A stretch of DNA of 64,000 nucleotides from Kibdelosporangium sp. MJ126-NF4 (lineage in GTDB: Bacteria; Actinomycetota; Actinomycetes; Mycobacteriales; Pseudonocardiaceae), in NCBI RefSeq assembly GCF_000826545.1, contig NZ_CDME01000008.1, positions 558,001-622,000 on the forward strand, given 5' to 3'. The notes under the pieces are model-generated. The model ran no database searches. It was not told the origin of the DNA and saw only the letters and a list, made by a program, of their open reading frames with translations. The translations under genes and the position numbers were made by a program. Below, piece after piece: positions 24,165 to 31,920 of this stretch (position 1 is the stretch's first letter; each line of letters opens with the position of its first letter).

Positions 24165-25157
24165 GTGACCAACTTCGCTGTCAGCCTTCCCCGGGAAGAA
24201 TTCGACTGCCTCGAAACGAACACCGGCACGGGCCCGGTCGTCCGGGTCCCGGTCAGGGTGTTGCGTGTCGCCGGGTCGCCCCGGATCGCGGGCGAGAACC
24301 TGGAACACGTCAGGGCGCTCGCCGACATACCGGACGAGTTGCCGCCGATCATCGTGCACCGCGAGACGATGCGCGTGATCGACGGCGTACACCGGTTGCG
24401 GGCAGCCAGACTCCGCAACCAGCAGGAGATCGCGGTCCGGTTCTTCGACGGCGACGAAGCCGACGCGTTCGTGCTCGCCGTGCGCTCGAACGTCGCCCAC
24501 GGCCTGCCGCTGTCACTGGCCGAACGCAAAGCCGCCGCGAAGAGCATCGTGACCAGCCATCCGCATTGGTCGGACCGGCTGATCGCGAGCGTGACCGGCC
24601 TGTCGGCCAAGACGATCGGCGAGGTCCGCCGCAACGGCGGAGTGCCGCAGCCGGAAAGCCGGATCGGCCAGGACGGGCGGGTCCGACCGATCAACAGCCT
24701 GGAGAAGCGCAGGCTGGCGATGAACCTGATGCGTCAGAACCCGAACCTGTCACTGAGACAGGTAGCCAAAGCGGCGGGCATCTCCCCGGAAACCGCACGC
24801 GCGGTCCGCGCCCGGCTGCAACGCGGAGAAGACCCGACGATCCGAAAACCCAACAACGCCAAGAAGCCAGACGAGAAACGACAGTCGCAGACAGGCGTGG
24901 CACAACCGTTGCAACTGCCCGACCGTGTGACGATCATGCGCTATCTGCGGACCGACCCGACGCTCCGGTTCTCCGAAACCGGCAGAACCTTGTTGCGACT
25001 GCTGGACGTGCACGCGATGAGCAACGACAGGTGGGCCGTGCTGGTACGCAACGTGCCTCCCCATGCCAGGGGATCGATCGCACAGGCGGCACTGGAATGC
25101 GCCCGGGTTTGGCGCACGGTCGCCGAACAGTTGGAACGCACAGCAGGGCCGCGATGA
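24165..25157 (+). CDS. StrR-like (ParB-fold) pathway-specific regulator
   Basis: This is a 330-residue protein starting at GTG 24165. The N-terminal ParB/Srx-like domain (LPPIIVHRETMRVIDGVHRLRAA) and a central HTH (LSLAERKAAAKSIV, then VTGLSAKTIGEVRR) are followed by a second HTH-like segment (LSLRQVAKAAGISPETARAVR). This layout matches StrR, NovG and Bbr activators of aminoglycoside, aminocoumarin and glycopeptide clusters rather than chromosome-partitioning ParB. Its stop is two bases from the start of the asparagine-synthetase homologue, so the two form a unit. Target operators (StrR GTTCGActG-type palindromes) were not found by eye in the window. Confidence 0.85.
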   Translation: MTNFAVSLPREEFDCLETNTGTGPVVRVPVRVLRVAGSPRIAGENLEHVRALADIPDELPPIIVHRETMRVIDGVHRLRAARLRNQQEIAVRFFDGDEADAFVLAVRSNVAHGLPLSLAERKAAAKSIVTSHPHWSDRLIASVTGLSAKTIGEVRRNGGVPQPESRIGQDGRVRPINSLEKRRLAMNLMRQNPNLSLRQVAKAAGISPETARAVRARLQRGEDPTIRKPNNAKKPDEKRQSQTGVAQPLQLPDRVTIMRYLRTDPTLRFSETGRTLLRLLDVHAMSNDRWAVLVRNVPPHARGSIAQAALECARVWRTVAEQLERTAGPR

Positions 25158-25158
25158 C

Positions 25159-26484
25159 ATGGCAGGTATCGCAGGCGGTGTATCGTTCAGCTCAGGCTGC
25201 CACGGCGTGAGCAGCGCAACGCAGGGCGCTGTGACCGTGTTCCTCGACGGCCCGATGCACGATCCCGATGCCGTGCTGCGCGACTATCTCGTGTGGGGCC
25301 CGGATCTGGCCACGCGGCTCGAAGGGACGTACGCGTTCGCCATCTGGGACGAGCGTGACCGGAGACTGCTCCTGGTCCGCGATCGCCTCGGCACCAAGCC
25401 TTTGTACTACTACCCGACGCCGGACGGAGTCCTCTTCGGATCGGAACCGAAGTCGATCCTCGCCGACGAGTCGGTGCCCAGGATCGTCGACATGAACGGA
25501 CTGCGCGAGCTGGTCGCGTCCGCGCAGTCGCCGAGATGGGCACTGTGGAAGGGAATGTACGCGGTGGAGCCGGGACAGGTGGTGACGGTGTCCCGATCCG
25601 GGATCACGACCCACACCTACTGGCGCCTGGAAACCAAGCCACACAAGGATTCCGTCCAGGAAACGGTCGACATGACCCGGTCATTGCTGGCCGATGGCAT
25701 CCTACGTGCGTTGGCGTCTGGCTCTCCGCGTGTTCTGCTGACAGGTGATCTCGGCTCCAGTGTCATCGCCGGGCTGACCCCACAGACGCCCCGAGTCGAC
25801 CGTCGCGCGTGGAGTGCCGACATGGCCGCACTGGCGGATCCGGCGTTGCGCCGCAAGGTCATCGCGGCCCGTGACATGCCGATGGGATTCGGCGAACTGG
25901 ACGCGACGCTGTACCTGCTCTTCTCGTCAGTCGGCGCGGAGTCCTCCGTGGTCCTGTCCGGCACGTTGGTCGACGAGGTCTTCGGCGGCTCGCTCCACCC
26001 ACGAGCAGACCGCGCGGTGCTGATGTGCCCCCACCTGCGCGGCCACCTCGACTGCCCGGCTGACCGGTACTCCGCAGCCGAACGACGAATGCGAACGGCC
26101 ATAGATCGCACGGAACGGATGGCGACGGCAGCGGGCGTGGAGATCCGCATGCCGTACAGCGACCACCGACTGGTCGAGTACATCCACAACACGCCATCGG
26201 CCGAGTCGAGCTTGCTGCGCCACGTTGCCCCGGACGTCACTCCTCGGGCAGCGCACATCGCCCGTTCGTCGGCCCACTACAACGCGGAACTCCAGTTGCA
26301 GGCCAAGGAAGTGCTCGCCGACCGGGATCATCTGGCCATGTCGCTGATCGACTGGGACTGGCTGATCGACGCGATCGCGATGGATCCGGCTGGGATGCCG
26401 GGAAACGTCAGCAGCGGTCTTGACTGGGTGCTTGACTTGTACCACTGGGCTGACATGTACGAACCCACTGTCGAGCGCCCGTAG
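25159..26484 (+). CDS. Asparagine synthetase B homologue with both active sites degenerate
   Basis: This is a 441-residue protein. The N-terminal Ntn glutaminase fold is clear (EGTYAFAIWDERDRRLLLVRDRLGTKPLYYY), but residue 2 is Ala (MAGIAGG) where the catalytic Cys belongs, so glutamine hydrolysis is excluded. In the synthetase half the ATP pyrophosphatase loop SGGLDSS reads TGDLGSS (residues 195-201), losing the glycine pair and the key Asp. The domain is also shorter than AsnB. Cys-less relatives include beta-lactam synthetase, carbapenam synthetase and lasso cyclases, but these keep the ATP loop. No lasso precursor or B1/B2 genes are adjacent. A pseudoenzyme or regulatory role linked to the StrR-like gene is possible. 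Confidence 0.8.
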   Translation: MAGIAGGVSFSSGCHGVSSATQGAVTVFLDGPMHDPDAVLRDYLVWGPDLATRLEGTYAFAIWDERDRRLLLVRDRLGTKPLYYYPTPDGVLFGSEPKSILADESVPRIVDMNGLRELVASAQSPRWALWKGMYAVEPGQVVTVSRSGITTHTYWRLETKPHKDSVQETVDMTRSLLADGILRALASGSPRVLLTGDLGSSVIAGLTPQTPRVDRRAWSADMAALADPALRRKVIAARDMPMGFGELDATLYLLFSSVGAESSVVLSGTLVDEVFGGSLHPRADRAVLMCPHLRGHLDCPADRYSAAERRMRTAIDRTERMATAAGVEIRMPYSDHRLVEYIHNTPSAESSLLRHVAPDVTPRAAHIARSSAHYNAELQLQAKEVLADRDHLAMSLIDWDWLIDAIAMDPAGMPGNVSSGLDWVLDLYHWADMYEPTVERP

Positions 26485-26510
26485 CGTGAGCTTGGGTTGG
26501 CTGCCGCTTG

Positions 26511-26692
26511 GGGATGTGGGTGGTGAGTCACGCTCTGCTCACCAGTGGGCTACTCGCCGCCGTGCTCGGTTTTGACGGATTACTTTGGTTACCTTAGCGC
26601 TGTTGGTTACGTTGGAGTGCAACTCCCAGCCGGGGTCCCGACAACCAGCGCTGGTTGCCCTGTGTTGGTTACGTACCAGCCGCTTTGGGGAT
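26511..26692. repeat. Dispersed repeat, copy 1 (inverted relative to 50530-50700)
   Basis: Starting at GGGATGTGGGTGGTGAGTCA and ending GTTACGTACCAGCCG, this segment matches the reverse complement of 50530-50700. The shared blocks are GTGAGTCACGCTCTGCTCAC, GTGCTCGGTTTTGACGGATT, GCGCTGTTGGTTACGTTGGA and GCTGGTTGCCCTGTGTTGGT, with a diverged stretch between blocks 3 and 4. It contains one unit of the 50-bp repeat that is tandemly arrayed at 50650-50870. No transposase is associated. Confidence 0.85.
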
Positions 26693-27480
26693 TTTGCACA
26701 ACACTCGGTGATAGTTCGAAGGAAGACTGCTGTGGTCCAGTTACGTGGAAACTGCTGTGCTGGACTACCCCCTGAACCACAGCGCGGCGCGATTTTACAT
26801 GGAGCGGAATGGCCGTAAGCTTGATGGCGCGGAGAGCCCCGCACCTTGGGCTGCCGGGAGAACCTTGGGATGCTTGACCGGTGTCTATGCGAACCGGGTG
26901 CCACGCCAACATAGGCTGAACCTGACTGAGATCCAACATCCGAGCCTCAGCCGGAGATGCGGTGGAAAGCTGAACCCGCGTATCGACCCGAGCCGTGCGC
27001 TCGGTGAACCACCGCATGGCACTCGGCGCCCCGGGAGTCTCAGCAAGCCGAGCAACAGGAACATGCCGAGAAAACAAACCGCACGGCCGGTGATCCACCA
27101 GTAACAGCCGACCGATGTGCAGGACAAGATCGCCCGGGGGGCAGAGCCAACTCGTCAGCCACCTGCTCGTCGGCCTCGACCACGTCGCGGACGACGTGCA
27201 CCTGTCCGAAACCGGCTCCGTGGGCGACGGGATCCAGGTCCAGTCCGTCGGGCGCCGACCATCGGTCTTCCTATGGACTCCCAGCCGGGTCAGTCGGATT
27301 AGCACCGAGCGGGAGTTCTCACTCATTGAGACTTTCGCGATTCGCTCGTTCTCGTCATGGGAAAGCGGATCACAGGATTACCCATGGTGGCGGTTGTGCG
27401 GGGATTTCCTGCCCGAAAGACTCCGCAGCCGTGCGCGAAACAACGAATATGTCCATAGTGGACAAATGGCCCACCGGACG

Positions 27481-27508
27481 CCCAAAGGTCCTCAGTTGTT
27501 CCTTTGGG
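27481..27508 (+). other. Hairpin upstream of the AfsR-like gene
   Basis: CCCAAAGG at 27481-27488 pairs with CCTTTGGG at 27501-27508 (8 bp, 12-base loop), ending 18 bases before GTG 27527. It could be a terminator for reads coming from upstream or a 5'-leader structure limiting translation of the regulator. Confidence 0.5.
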
Positions 27509-27526
27509 CTGCGGTAGGGTTGCCTT

Positions 27527-30500
27527 GTGCCTCTCGGTATTGACACGAGTGCACTGGGGGAACAGGGTCGGCGGACGTTGCCTCGGGTCGAGTTGCTCGG
27601 CCCGGTACGGGTGATGGACGACGGCGTCGAGGTCGGGCTCGGGCCCGGCAGGCAACGGGCTGTCTTCGTGGTACTCGCGATGCGGTCCGGGCAGCCGGTG
27701 TCGCGTGCCGAGCTGGTCGACGCGGTGTGGGGCGCCTCGGCGCCCGCCAGCGCCGACGGCAGCGTCTACACGTACATCTCCGGCCTGCGCAGGGCATTGC
27801 GCGGGCTGGGGCGCGATCTCATTGTGTCCGCTGGAAACGGTTATTCGTTGCGAGTGGATCCCCACCAGGTCGACGTCACCCTCTTCGACGAGCTCTGCGA
27901 GCAGGCGACCGCGCTGGCCGCCCGCGGCGAGTACCGGGCGGTGACCGCGAAACTCGCTGACGCGCTGGTGTTGTGGCGCGGCGAGGCCTTCGCCGGTGTG
28001 CCGGGACCGTTCGTCGAGCAGGAACGGGCCAGGCTCGAACAGTCGTGGCTGCGCGCGGTGGAGACGTATTCGAACGCACGCATGGAACTCGGCGACCACG
28101 TCGAGGTCGCCGCCGACCTCGAATCCCTCGTGCGGGCCCACCCGCTGGAAGAACCCTTGCGAGAGCTGCTGATGATCGCGCTCGCCCGCAGCGGACGGCA
28201 CGCCGAGGCGTTGGAGGTGTTCGACGACGCCAGAGCGACTCTGTCCCGCGAACTGGGCGCCCAGCCGGGGCCGGTGCTGCGCCAGGTGCACGCCGACGTC
28301 CTGGCGGGCAAGGACCTGGCCGTTGCCCCACAGCGAGCGCCGAGACCGCACAGCATGCCGTGCCCGGTCGGGCTGGAGCCCATCCGGCCGTTCGTCGGCC
28401 GCGAAACCGAACTGGACCTGCTCGGCCAGCGCATCGCGCGCGTACGCGACGGCCACGGCGGCGCCGTCTGGATCGAGGGCGAGCCGGGGATCGGCAAGTC
28501 CGAGCTGATCCGCACCGCGCTGCAGGGAATGGACAAGGCGCGGATCGGCTGGACACTGGCCGACGAGCTGTCCGGCCGGTTCCCGCTGCAGATCATGCTG
28601 GAATGCCTGGGCATCGAACGGAAACTCCCGGCAGGCGAGTCCGTGGTGACCACTGTGGAGCGGTTATGCCGTGCTGGGCCGCTCGTGCTCGTGATCGACG
28701 ACATGCACTGGGCGGACGAGGACAGCGCGCAGGCATGGCGAACGCTGTGCGAGGCGGTGAAACGCCTGCCGTTGCTGTTGATCTGCACGGTCAACACCGG
28801 CCACGGCCGGGCGGACCTGGCCGAGCTGCGTCGTTACGTCGAGAGCGAGGCGTGCGGCGGTTCGTCGGTCGACGTCGGCCCGCTTTCCTTTGTGGACAGC
28901 GAAACGCTGCTGAGCGGGCTGGTCGGCGCCCGGCCCGGCCGAGTGCTGCGCCGGATCACCGCACGCGCCGACGGGAACCCGTTGTACATGCGGGAGGTCG
29001 TGAGCGCGTTGCAGGCCGACGACGCGATCGAGACGATCGACGGCGTCGCCTACGTCGACGAGGCCAAAGCGGACGACGCGCCGCGGACGCTGACCGCCGC
29101 GGTCGAGTGGTCGTCGAGGTCGTTGTCCGACAGCACAAAAGAGATGCTGGTGTGGGTGGCCATGCTCGGCGCCGAGGCCACGATCGGCGCCATCGCGGCG
29201 GTCTCCGAACGTCCGGTGTGGTATCTGGTGCGAGCGGTGACGGACGCGGTGAACGCGAACGTGCTCATCGAGGACGGCCCGAGGCTCGCCTTTCGACACC
29301 AGCTGATGCGGGACACCGTGTACGGCAGCGTCGCGGGCCCGACCCGTGGCGTGCTGCACCGCCAGGCCGCGAAGGTGCTGGCCGCGGCGGGCGCCCCGCC
29401 GCACCGGGTGTCCGAGCAGCTGGTGACGGCGGGCGGCGACACCGCGCCGTGGGTGGCGGGCTGGCTGGTGGAGCACGCGGCCGAGCTCACTGTTCGCGCC
29501 CCGCGAGTCGCGGCCGAGCTGCTGGCCCAGGTGATCGACACCGTCGAACCCGGTGACCCGCGCAGGGAAGTGTTGCTGGCGGCCGAGGTCCGGGTGCTGT
29601 TCCAGCTGTCCCGTGACCCGGAGGCCAAAGCACGGCACGCGCTCGCGTTGAGCACGGACCCGGTGCGGTGCGCGGAGATGCGGCAGCTGCTCGCGGCGAT
29701 CGTCTACCGGCAGGGCAGACGCGCCGAGGCCATCACCACGTTGACCGAGGTCCCGCCGGACCCGGCCCTGCCCGAGACGTGGCGGTTGCGGCACAAGGCG
29801 TTGCTGGCGTACCTGCGGCGCGACCTGAGTGACGTCGACACGGGCGAAGTCGCCGCGAAGGAGGCCTACGAGGACGCGGTCGCCGCGGGCGACGACTTCC
29901 TCGCCGCGCACGCGTTGCAGGCGAGATGGCTGGCTGACTCCATCCGCCGGGACCACCTCGAAGCACTGCGGCACATCGACGAGGCGATCGGGTTCGTCGA
30001 CGGCAAGCCCGCCTACACCGGCATGCACTTCGACTTGTTGGACAACAGGATCTACTCGCTGCAGAACCTCGACCGGCTCGACGACGCCGACGTGGCACTG
30101 CGCGCGCTGGCCGAACTCTGCCCACCTCATGACATTCCGATCGGCCTGCACGTGACCACAGCGGTGCACAACTACTGGCGTGGCCGGTGGGACGAGTCGC
30201 TGCAGTCGCTCGGCGCGGTCGTCGGCGACGGCCCGTCGATCACGTACGCCGGTCTGATCGACGCGGGCCCGGCGAGACTGCTGCTGCACGGCCTGTCGGC
30301 GTTGATCTTCGCGCGCCGGGGCAACCACATCGACGCGTCGGCGCATCTGGACGCCGCCGAGCACTGCCTGGTGACCACCAACGCCGAACGGGAGAGCTTC
30401 GACTTCCTGCTCGCGGCCCGCGCGCTGGTCGCGGTCCAGGTCGGTGATCTGCGGAGGGGATACGCCGAACTGGCGCCGATCCTGCACTCGCGCTACGCCG

Positions 30501-30895
30501 GGATGATGCTGCGCCACCAGTGGCTGCCCGGCCTCGTCCGGATCGCGGTGAAGATGGGCGACTGGGAGAAGGCGGAGCGGGCCTTGGAGGTGGTCGAGTT
30601 CGAGGCGGCCCGCGAACCGGTGCCCGCGCGGGCTTTCGGCGCGTTGCGCCGTTGCCGTGCGCTGCTGGCGCGTGATCCTGAGCCCGCGCTGGTCGCCGTC
30701 GAGCACTACCGGCGGGTCGGCAGGCCGATCGAACTGGCGGCCGCCCTCGGCGACGTCGCCGAGCTGTTCGCCGAGCGGGGGCACCCGGCCGACGCCCGCG
30801 TCGCCTTCGCGGAGGCCGCGGCGATCTTCACGGCCGTCGGGGCCAGGTGGGACCTGGAGTTCACGTCGGCCAGGCTCGCCGAGGTCGCTAGATAA
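27527..30895 (+). CDS. AfsR-like regulator: SARP DNA-binding domain, BTAD, AAA ATPase, TPR region
   Basis: This is a 1122-residue protein starting at GTG 27527. An OmpR-like winged helix occupies about residues 20-110 (VELLGPVRVMDDGVEVGLGPG and YTYISGLRRALRG), the BTAD about 115-260, and a STAND/AAA ATPase starts near 285 with Walker A GEPGIGKSE near 318 and Walker B LVIDDMHWAD. A long TPR-like C-terminus follows. It has no C-terminal LuxR HTH, unlike its paralogue at 31921-35538, to which it is colinear through the ATPase and TPR (shared SLQNLDRL/TLQNLDRL and MMLRHQWLP). It overlaps by 8 bases, tail to tail, a LuxR-type gene that could supply the missing HTH function. Role: pleiotropic or pathway activator. 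Confidence 0.9.
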   Translation: MPLGIDTSALGEQGRRTLPRVELLGPVRVMDDGVEVGLGPGRQRAVFVVLAMRSGQPVSRAELVDAVWGASAPASADGSVYTYISGLRRALRGLGRDLIVSAGNGYSLRVDPHQVDVTLFDELCEQATALAARGEYRAVTAKLADALVLWRGEAFAGVPGPFVEQERARLEQSWLRAVETYSNARMELGDHVEVAADLESLVRAHPLEEPLRELLMIALARSGRHAEALEVFDDARATLSRELGAQPGPVLRQVHADVLAGKDLAVAPQRAPRPHSMPCPVGLEPIRPFVGRETELDLLGQRIARVRDGHGGAVWIEGEPGIGKSELIRTALQGMDKARIGWTLADELSGRFPLQIMLECLGIERKLPAGESVVTTVERLCRAGPLVLVIDDMHWADEDSAQAWRTLCEAVKRLPLLLICTVNTGHGRADLAELRRYVESEACGGSSVDVGPLSFVDSETLLSGLVGARPGRVLRRITARADGNPLYMREVVSALQADDAIETIDGVAYVDEAKADDAPRTLTAAVEWSSRSLSDSTKEMLVWVAMLGAEATIGAIAAVSERPVWYLVRAVTDAVNANVLIEDGPRLAFRHQLMRDTVYGSVAGPTRGVLHRQAAKVLAAAGAPPHRVSEQLVTAGGDTAPWVAGWLVEHAAELTVRAPRVAAELLAQVIDTVEPGDPRREVLLAAEVRVLFQLSRDPEAKARHALALSTDPVRCAEMRQLLAAIVYRQGRRAEAITTLTEVPPDPALPETWRLRHKALLAYLRRDLSDVDTGEVAAKEAYEDAVAAGDDFLAAHALQARWLADSIRRDHLEALRHIDEAIGFVDGKPAYTGMHFDLLDNRIYSLQNLDRLDDADVALRALAELCPPHDIPIGLHVTTAVHNYWRGRWDESLQSLGAVVGDGPSITYAGLIDAGPARLLLHGLSALIFARRGNHIDASAHLDAAEHCLVTTNAERESFDFLLAARALVAVQVGDLRRGYAELAPILHSRYAGMMLRHQWLPGLVRIAVKMGDWEKAERALEVVEFEAAREPVPARAFGALRRCRALLARDPEPALVAVEHYRRVGRPIELAAALGDVAELFAERGHPADARVAFAEAAAIFTAVGARWDLEFTSARLAEVAR

Positions 30896-31505
30896 CGCCC
30901 GCACGCAGGGCGTACGCGACCGCGTGCGCCCGGTTTCGCAGGTGCAGCCTGCTGGTCATGTTGAAGATGACGTTCTTGACGGTCCGCTCGGAGTAGGCCA
31001 GCTCCTTGGCGATCTCCTCGGTGCCCCAGCCCTCCGCGATCAGCCGCAGCACGTCCACCTCGCGCGGCTCCAGGCCGGACGCGCTCAAGCCGTTGGGCGC
31101 CAGCACTTCCTGCTGGAGCACCTTGATCCGGCGGAGCAGCGTGCCGAGCACGTCGCGGGGCATCACACCGTTGCCCGCGGCGGCCGCGACGACGCAGTCG
31201 ACCAACTGGTCACCGGTCACCGAGTTCTTCGGCAGTATCGCCACGACGTGGCACTCGACCAGGGTGAGCAGCGGCCCCTCACCGAGCTCGCCGGTCATCA
31301 GCACCGTCGGCAGCCCACCGTCCGCCGCCGAGGTGCGCAGCCGGGCCAACGCCTCCGGCCCCACCCGCTCGGTCGACAGCACCTGCACAGCAGCCTGGTC
31401 ACGCTGGTCGACGACGTGCACCTCCGGTCTCTGCTGGAGGTAGCTGGACAGCCCCACGTAGGTGATGGGATCGGTGGCTTGTATGACGACCTTTACCCGT
31501 TCCAT
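30888..31505 (-). CDS. LuxR/NarL-type regulator with degenerate receiver
   Basis: This is a 205-residue protein. The N-terminal ~120 residues have a receiver-like pattern (VKVVIQATDPITYVGLSSYL, then PTVLMTG and AILPKNS with the conserved Lys), but the phosphoacceptor DLxMP motif after strand 3 is absent, so phosphorylation is unlikely. The C-terminal LuxR HTH is canonical (LEPREVDVLRLIAEGWGTEEIAKELAYSERTVKNVI). It converges on the AfsR-like gene with an 8-base overlap, an arrangement that can give antisense interference. It probably responds to ligand or protein contact rather than to a kinase. Confidence 0.87.
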   Translation of the reverse strand: MERVKVVIQATDPITYVGLSSYLQQRPEVHVVDQRDQAAVQVLSTERVGPEALARLRTSAADGGLPTVLMTGELGEGPLLTLVECHVVAILPKNSVTGDQLVDCVVAAAAGNGVMPRDVLGTLLRRIKVLQQEVLAPNGLSASGLEPREVDVLRLIAEGWGTEEIAKELAYSERTVKNVIFNMTSRLHLRNRAHAVAYALRAGVI

Positions 31506-31920
31506 CGTGCCTTCCCCGACTGCTCGCCCTGTGGAATGGGATTAAGTCTTCGCCAATGGCCTTCATAAACTCTTGCCGCGATTTGAACGAACCCGCAAGT
31601 AACCTTGACGGGGGAGGTGACAGGGGTCACCCGGGCGGCGGATTGTCCTGGTATACCCGGTTCTCCGGCGCAGACGGCTACCGTATTGAAGCCCATCTCC
31701 CCGGCGGAGGAGAAGGAGTTTCAGCTGTTCGGCGTCTTTTGGTCACGGAGATCTGCCCTGTTGACCACCGGCCAGGCGGTCACGCTGAGTGATTTAATCC
31801 GTGAAAGCCATCACACTAGGGAATTTCATAGTGTGCTTCTAAAGACTTATGCATAGACAGTTCGGCCGGTGCTGTAAAGGCTTACCAGGCGGTATCCTCG
31901 CGATGGTTCGGGGGTGAGTG
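31506..31920. other. Intergenic region, divergent promoters, lower GC
   Basis: These 415 bases separate the LuxR-like gene (minus) from the large SARP gene (plus). The stretch around 31790-31860 is distinctly AT-richer than the surroundings (for example TTTAATCC, GAATTTCATAG and CTTATGCATAG), as expected for promoters. A short open frame at 31605-31856 has no recognisable features and I do not call it a gene. Confidence 0.6.

Larger units (their letters stand above)
26485..27526. other. Gene-poor 1-kb interval with repeat copy and possible decayed DNA
   Basis: Apart from the dispersed repeat at 26511-26692, no reading frame here has convincing protein character. The open frames on both strands are low-complexity or change frame, and base composition is lower in GC than the flanks, especially around 26580-26800. 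A part of the minus strand near 27110-27250 could be a decayed gene fragment but is not assignable. The 3' end must hold the promoter of the AfsR-like gene and includes the hairpin at 27481-27508. Confidence 0.6.

Noticed and set aside
24165..25157. Chromosome-partitioning ParB
   Set aside because: No parA neighbour, and the domain layout matches StrR-like pathway regulators.
25159..26484. Lasso-peptide cyclase
   Set aside because: The ATP loop is lost, and there is no precursor, B1 or B2 gene nearby.
26607..27326. A minus-strand open frame of 239 codons in the gene-poor interval
   Set aside because: No recognisable motif, it runs through the dispersed repeat, and its composition is unlike neighbouring genes.
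31605..31856. A short plus-strand open frame upstream of the second SARP gene
   Set aside because: No ribosome site or motif. It lies where promoters of two divergent genes are expected.
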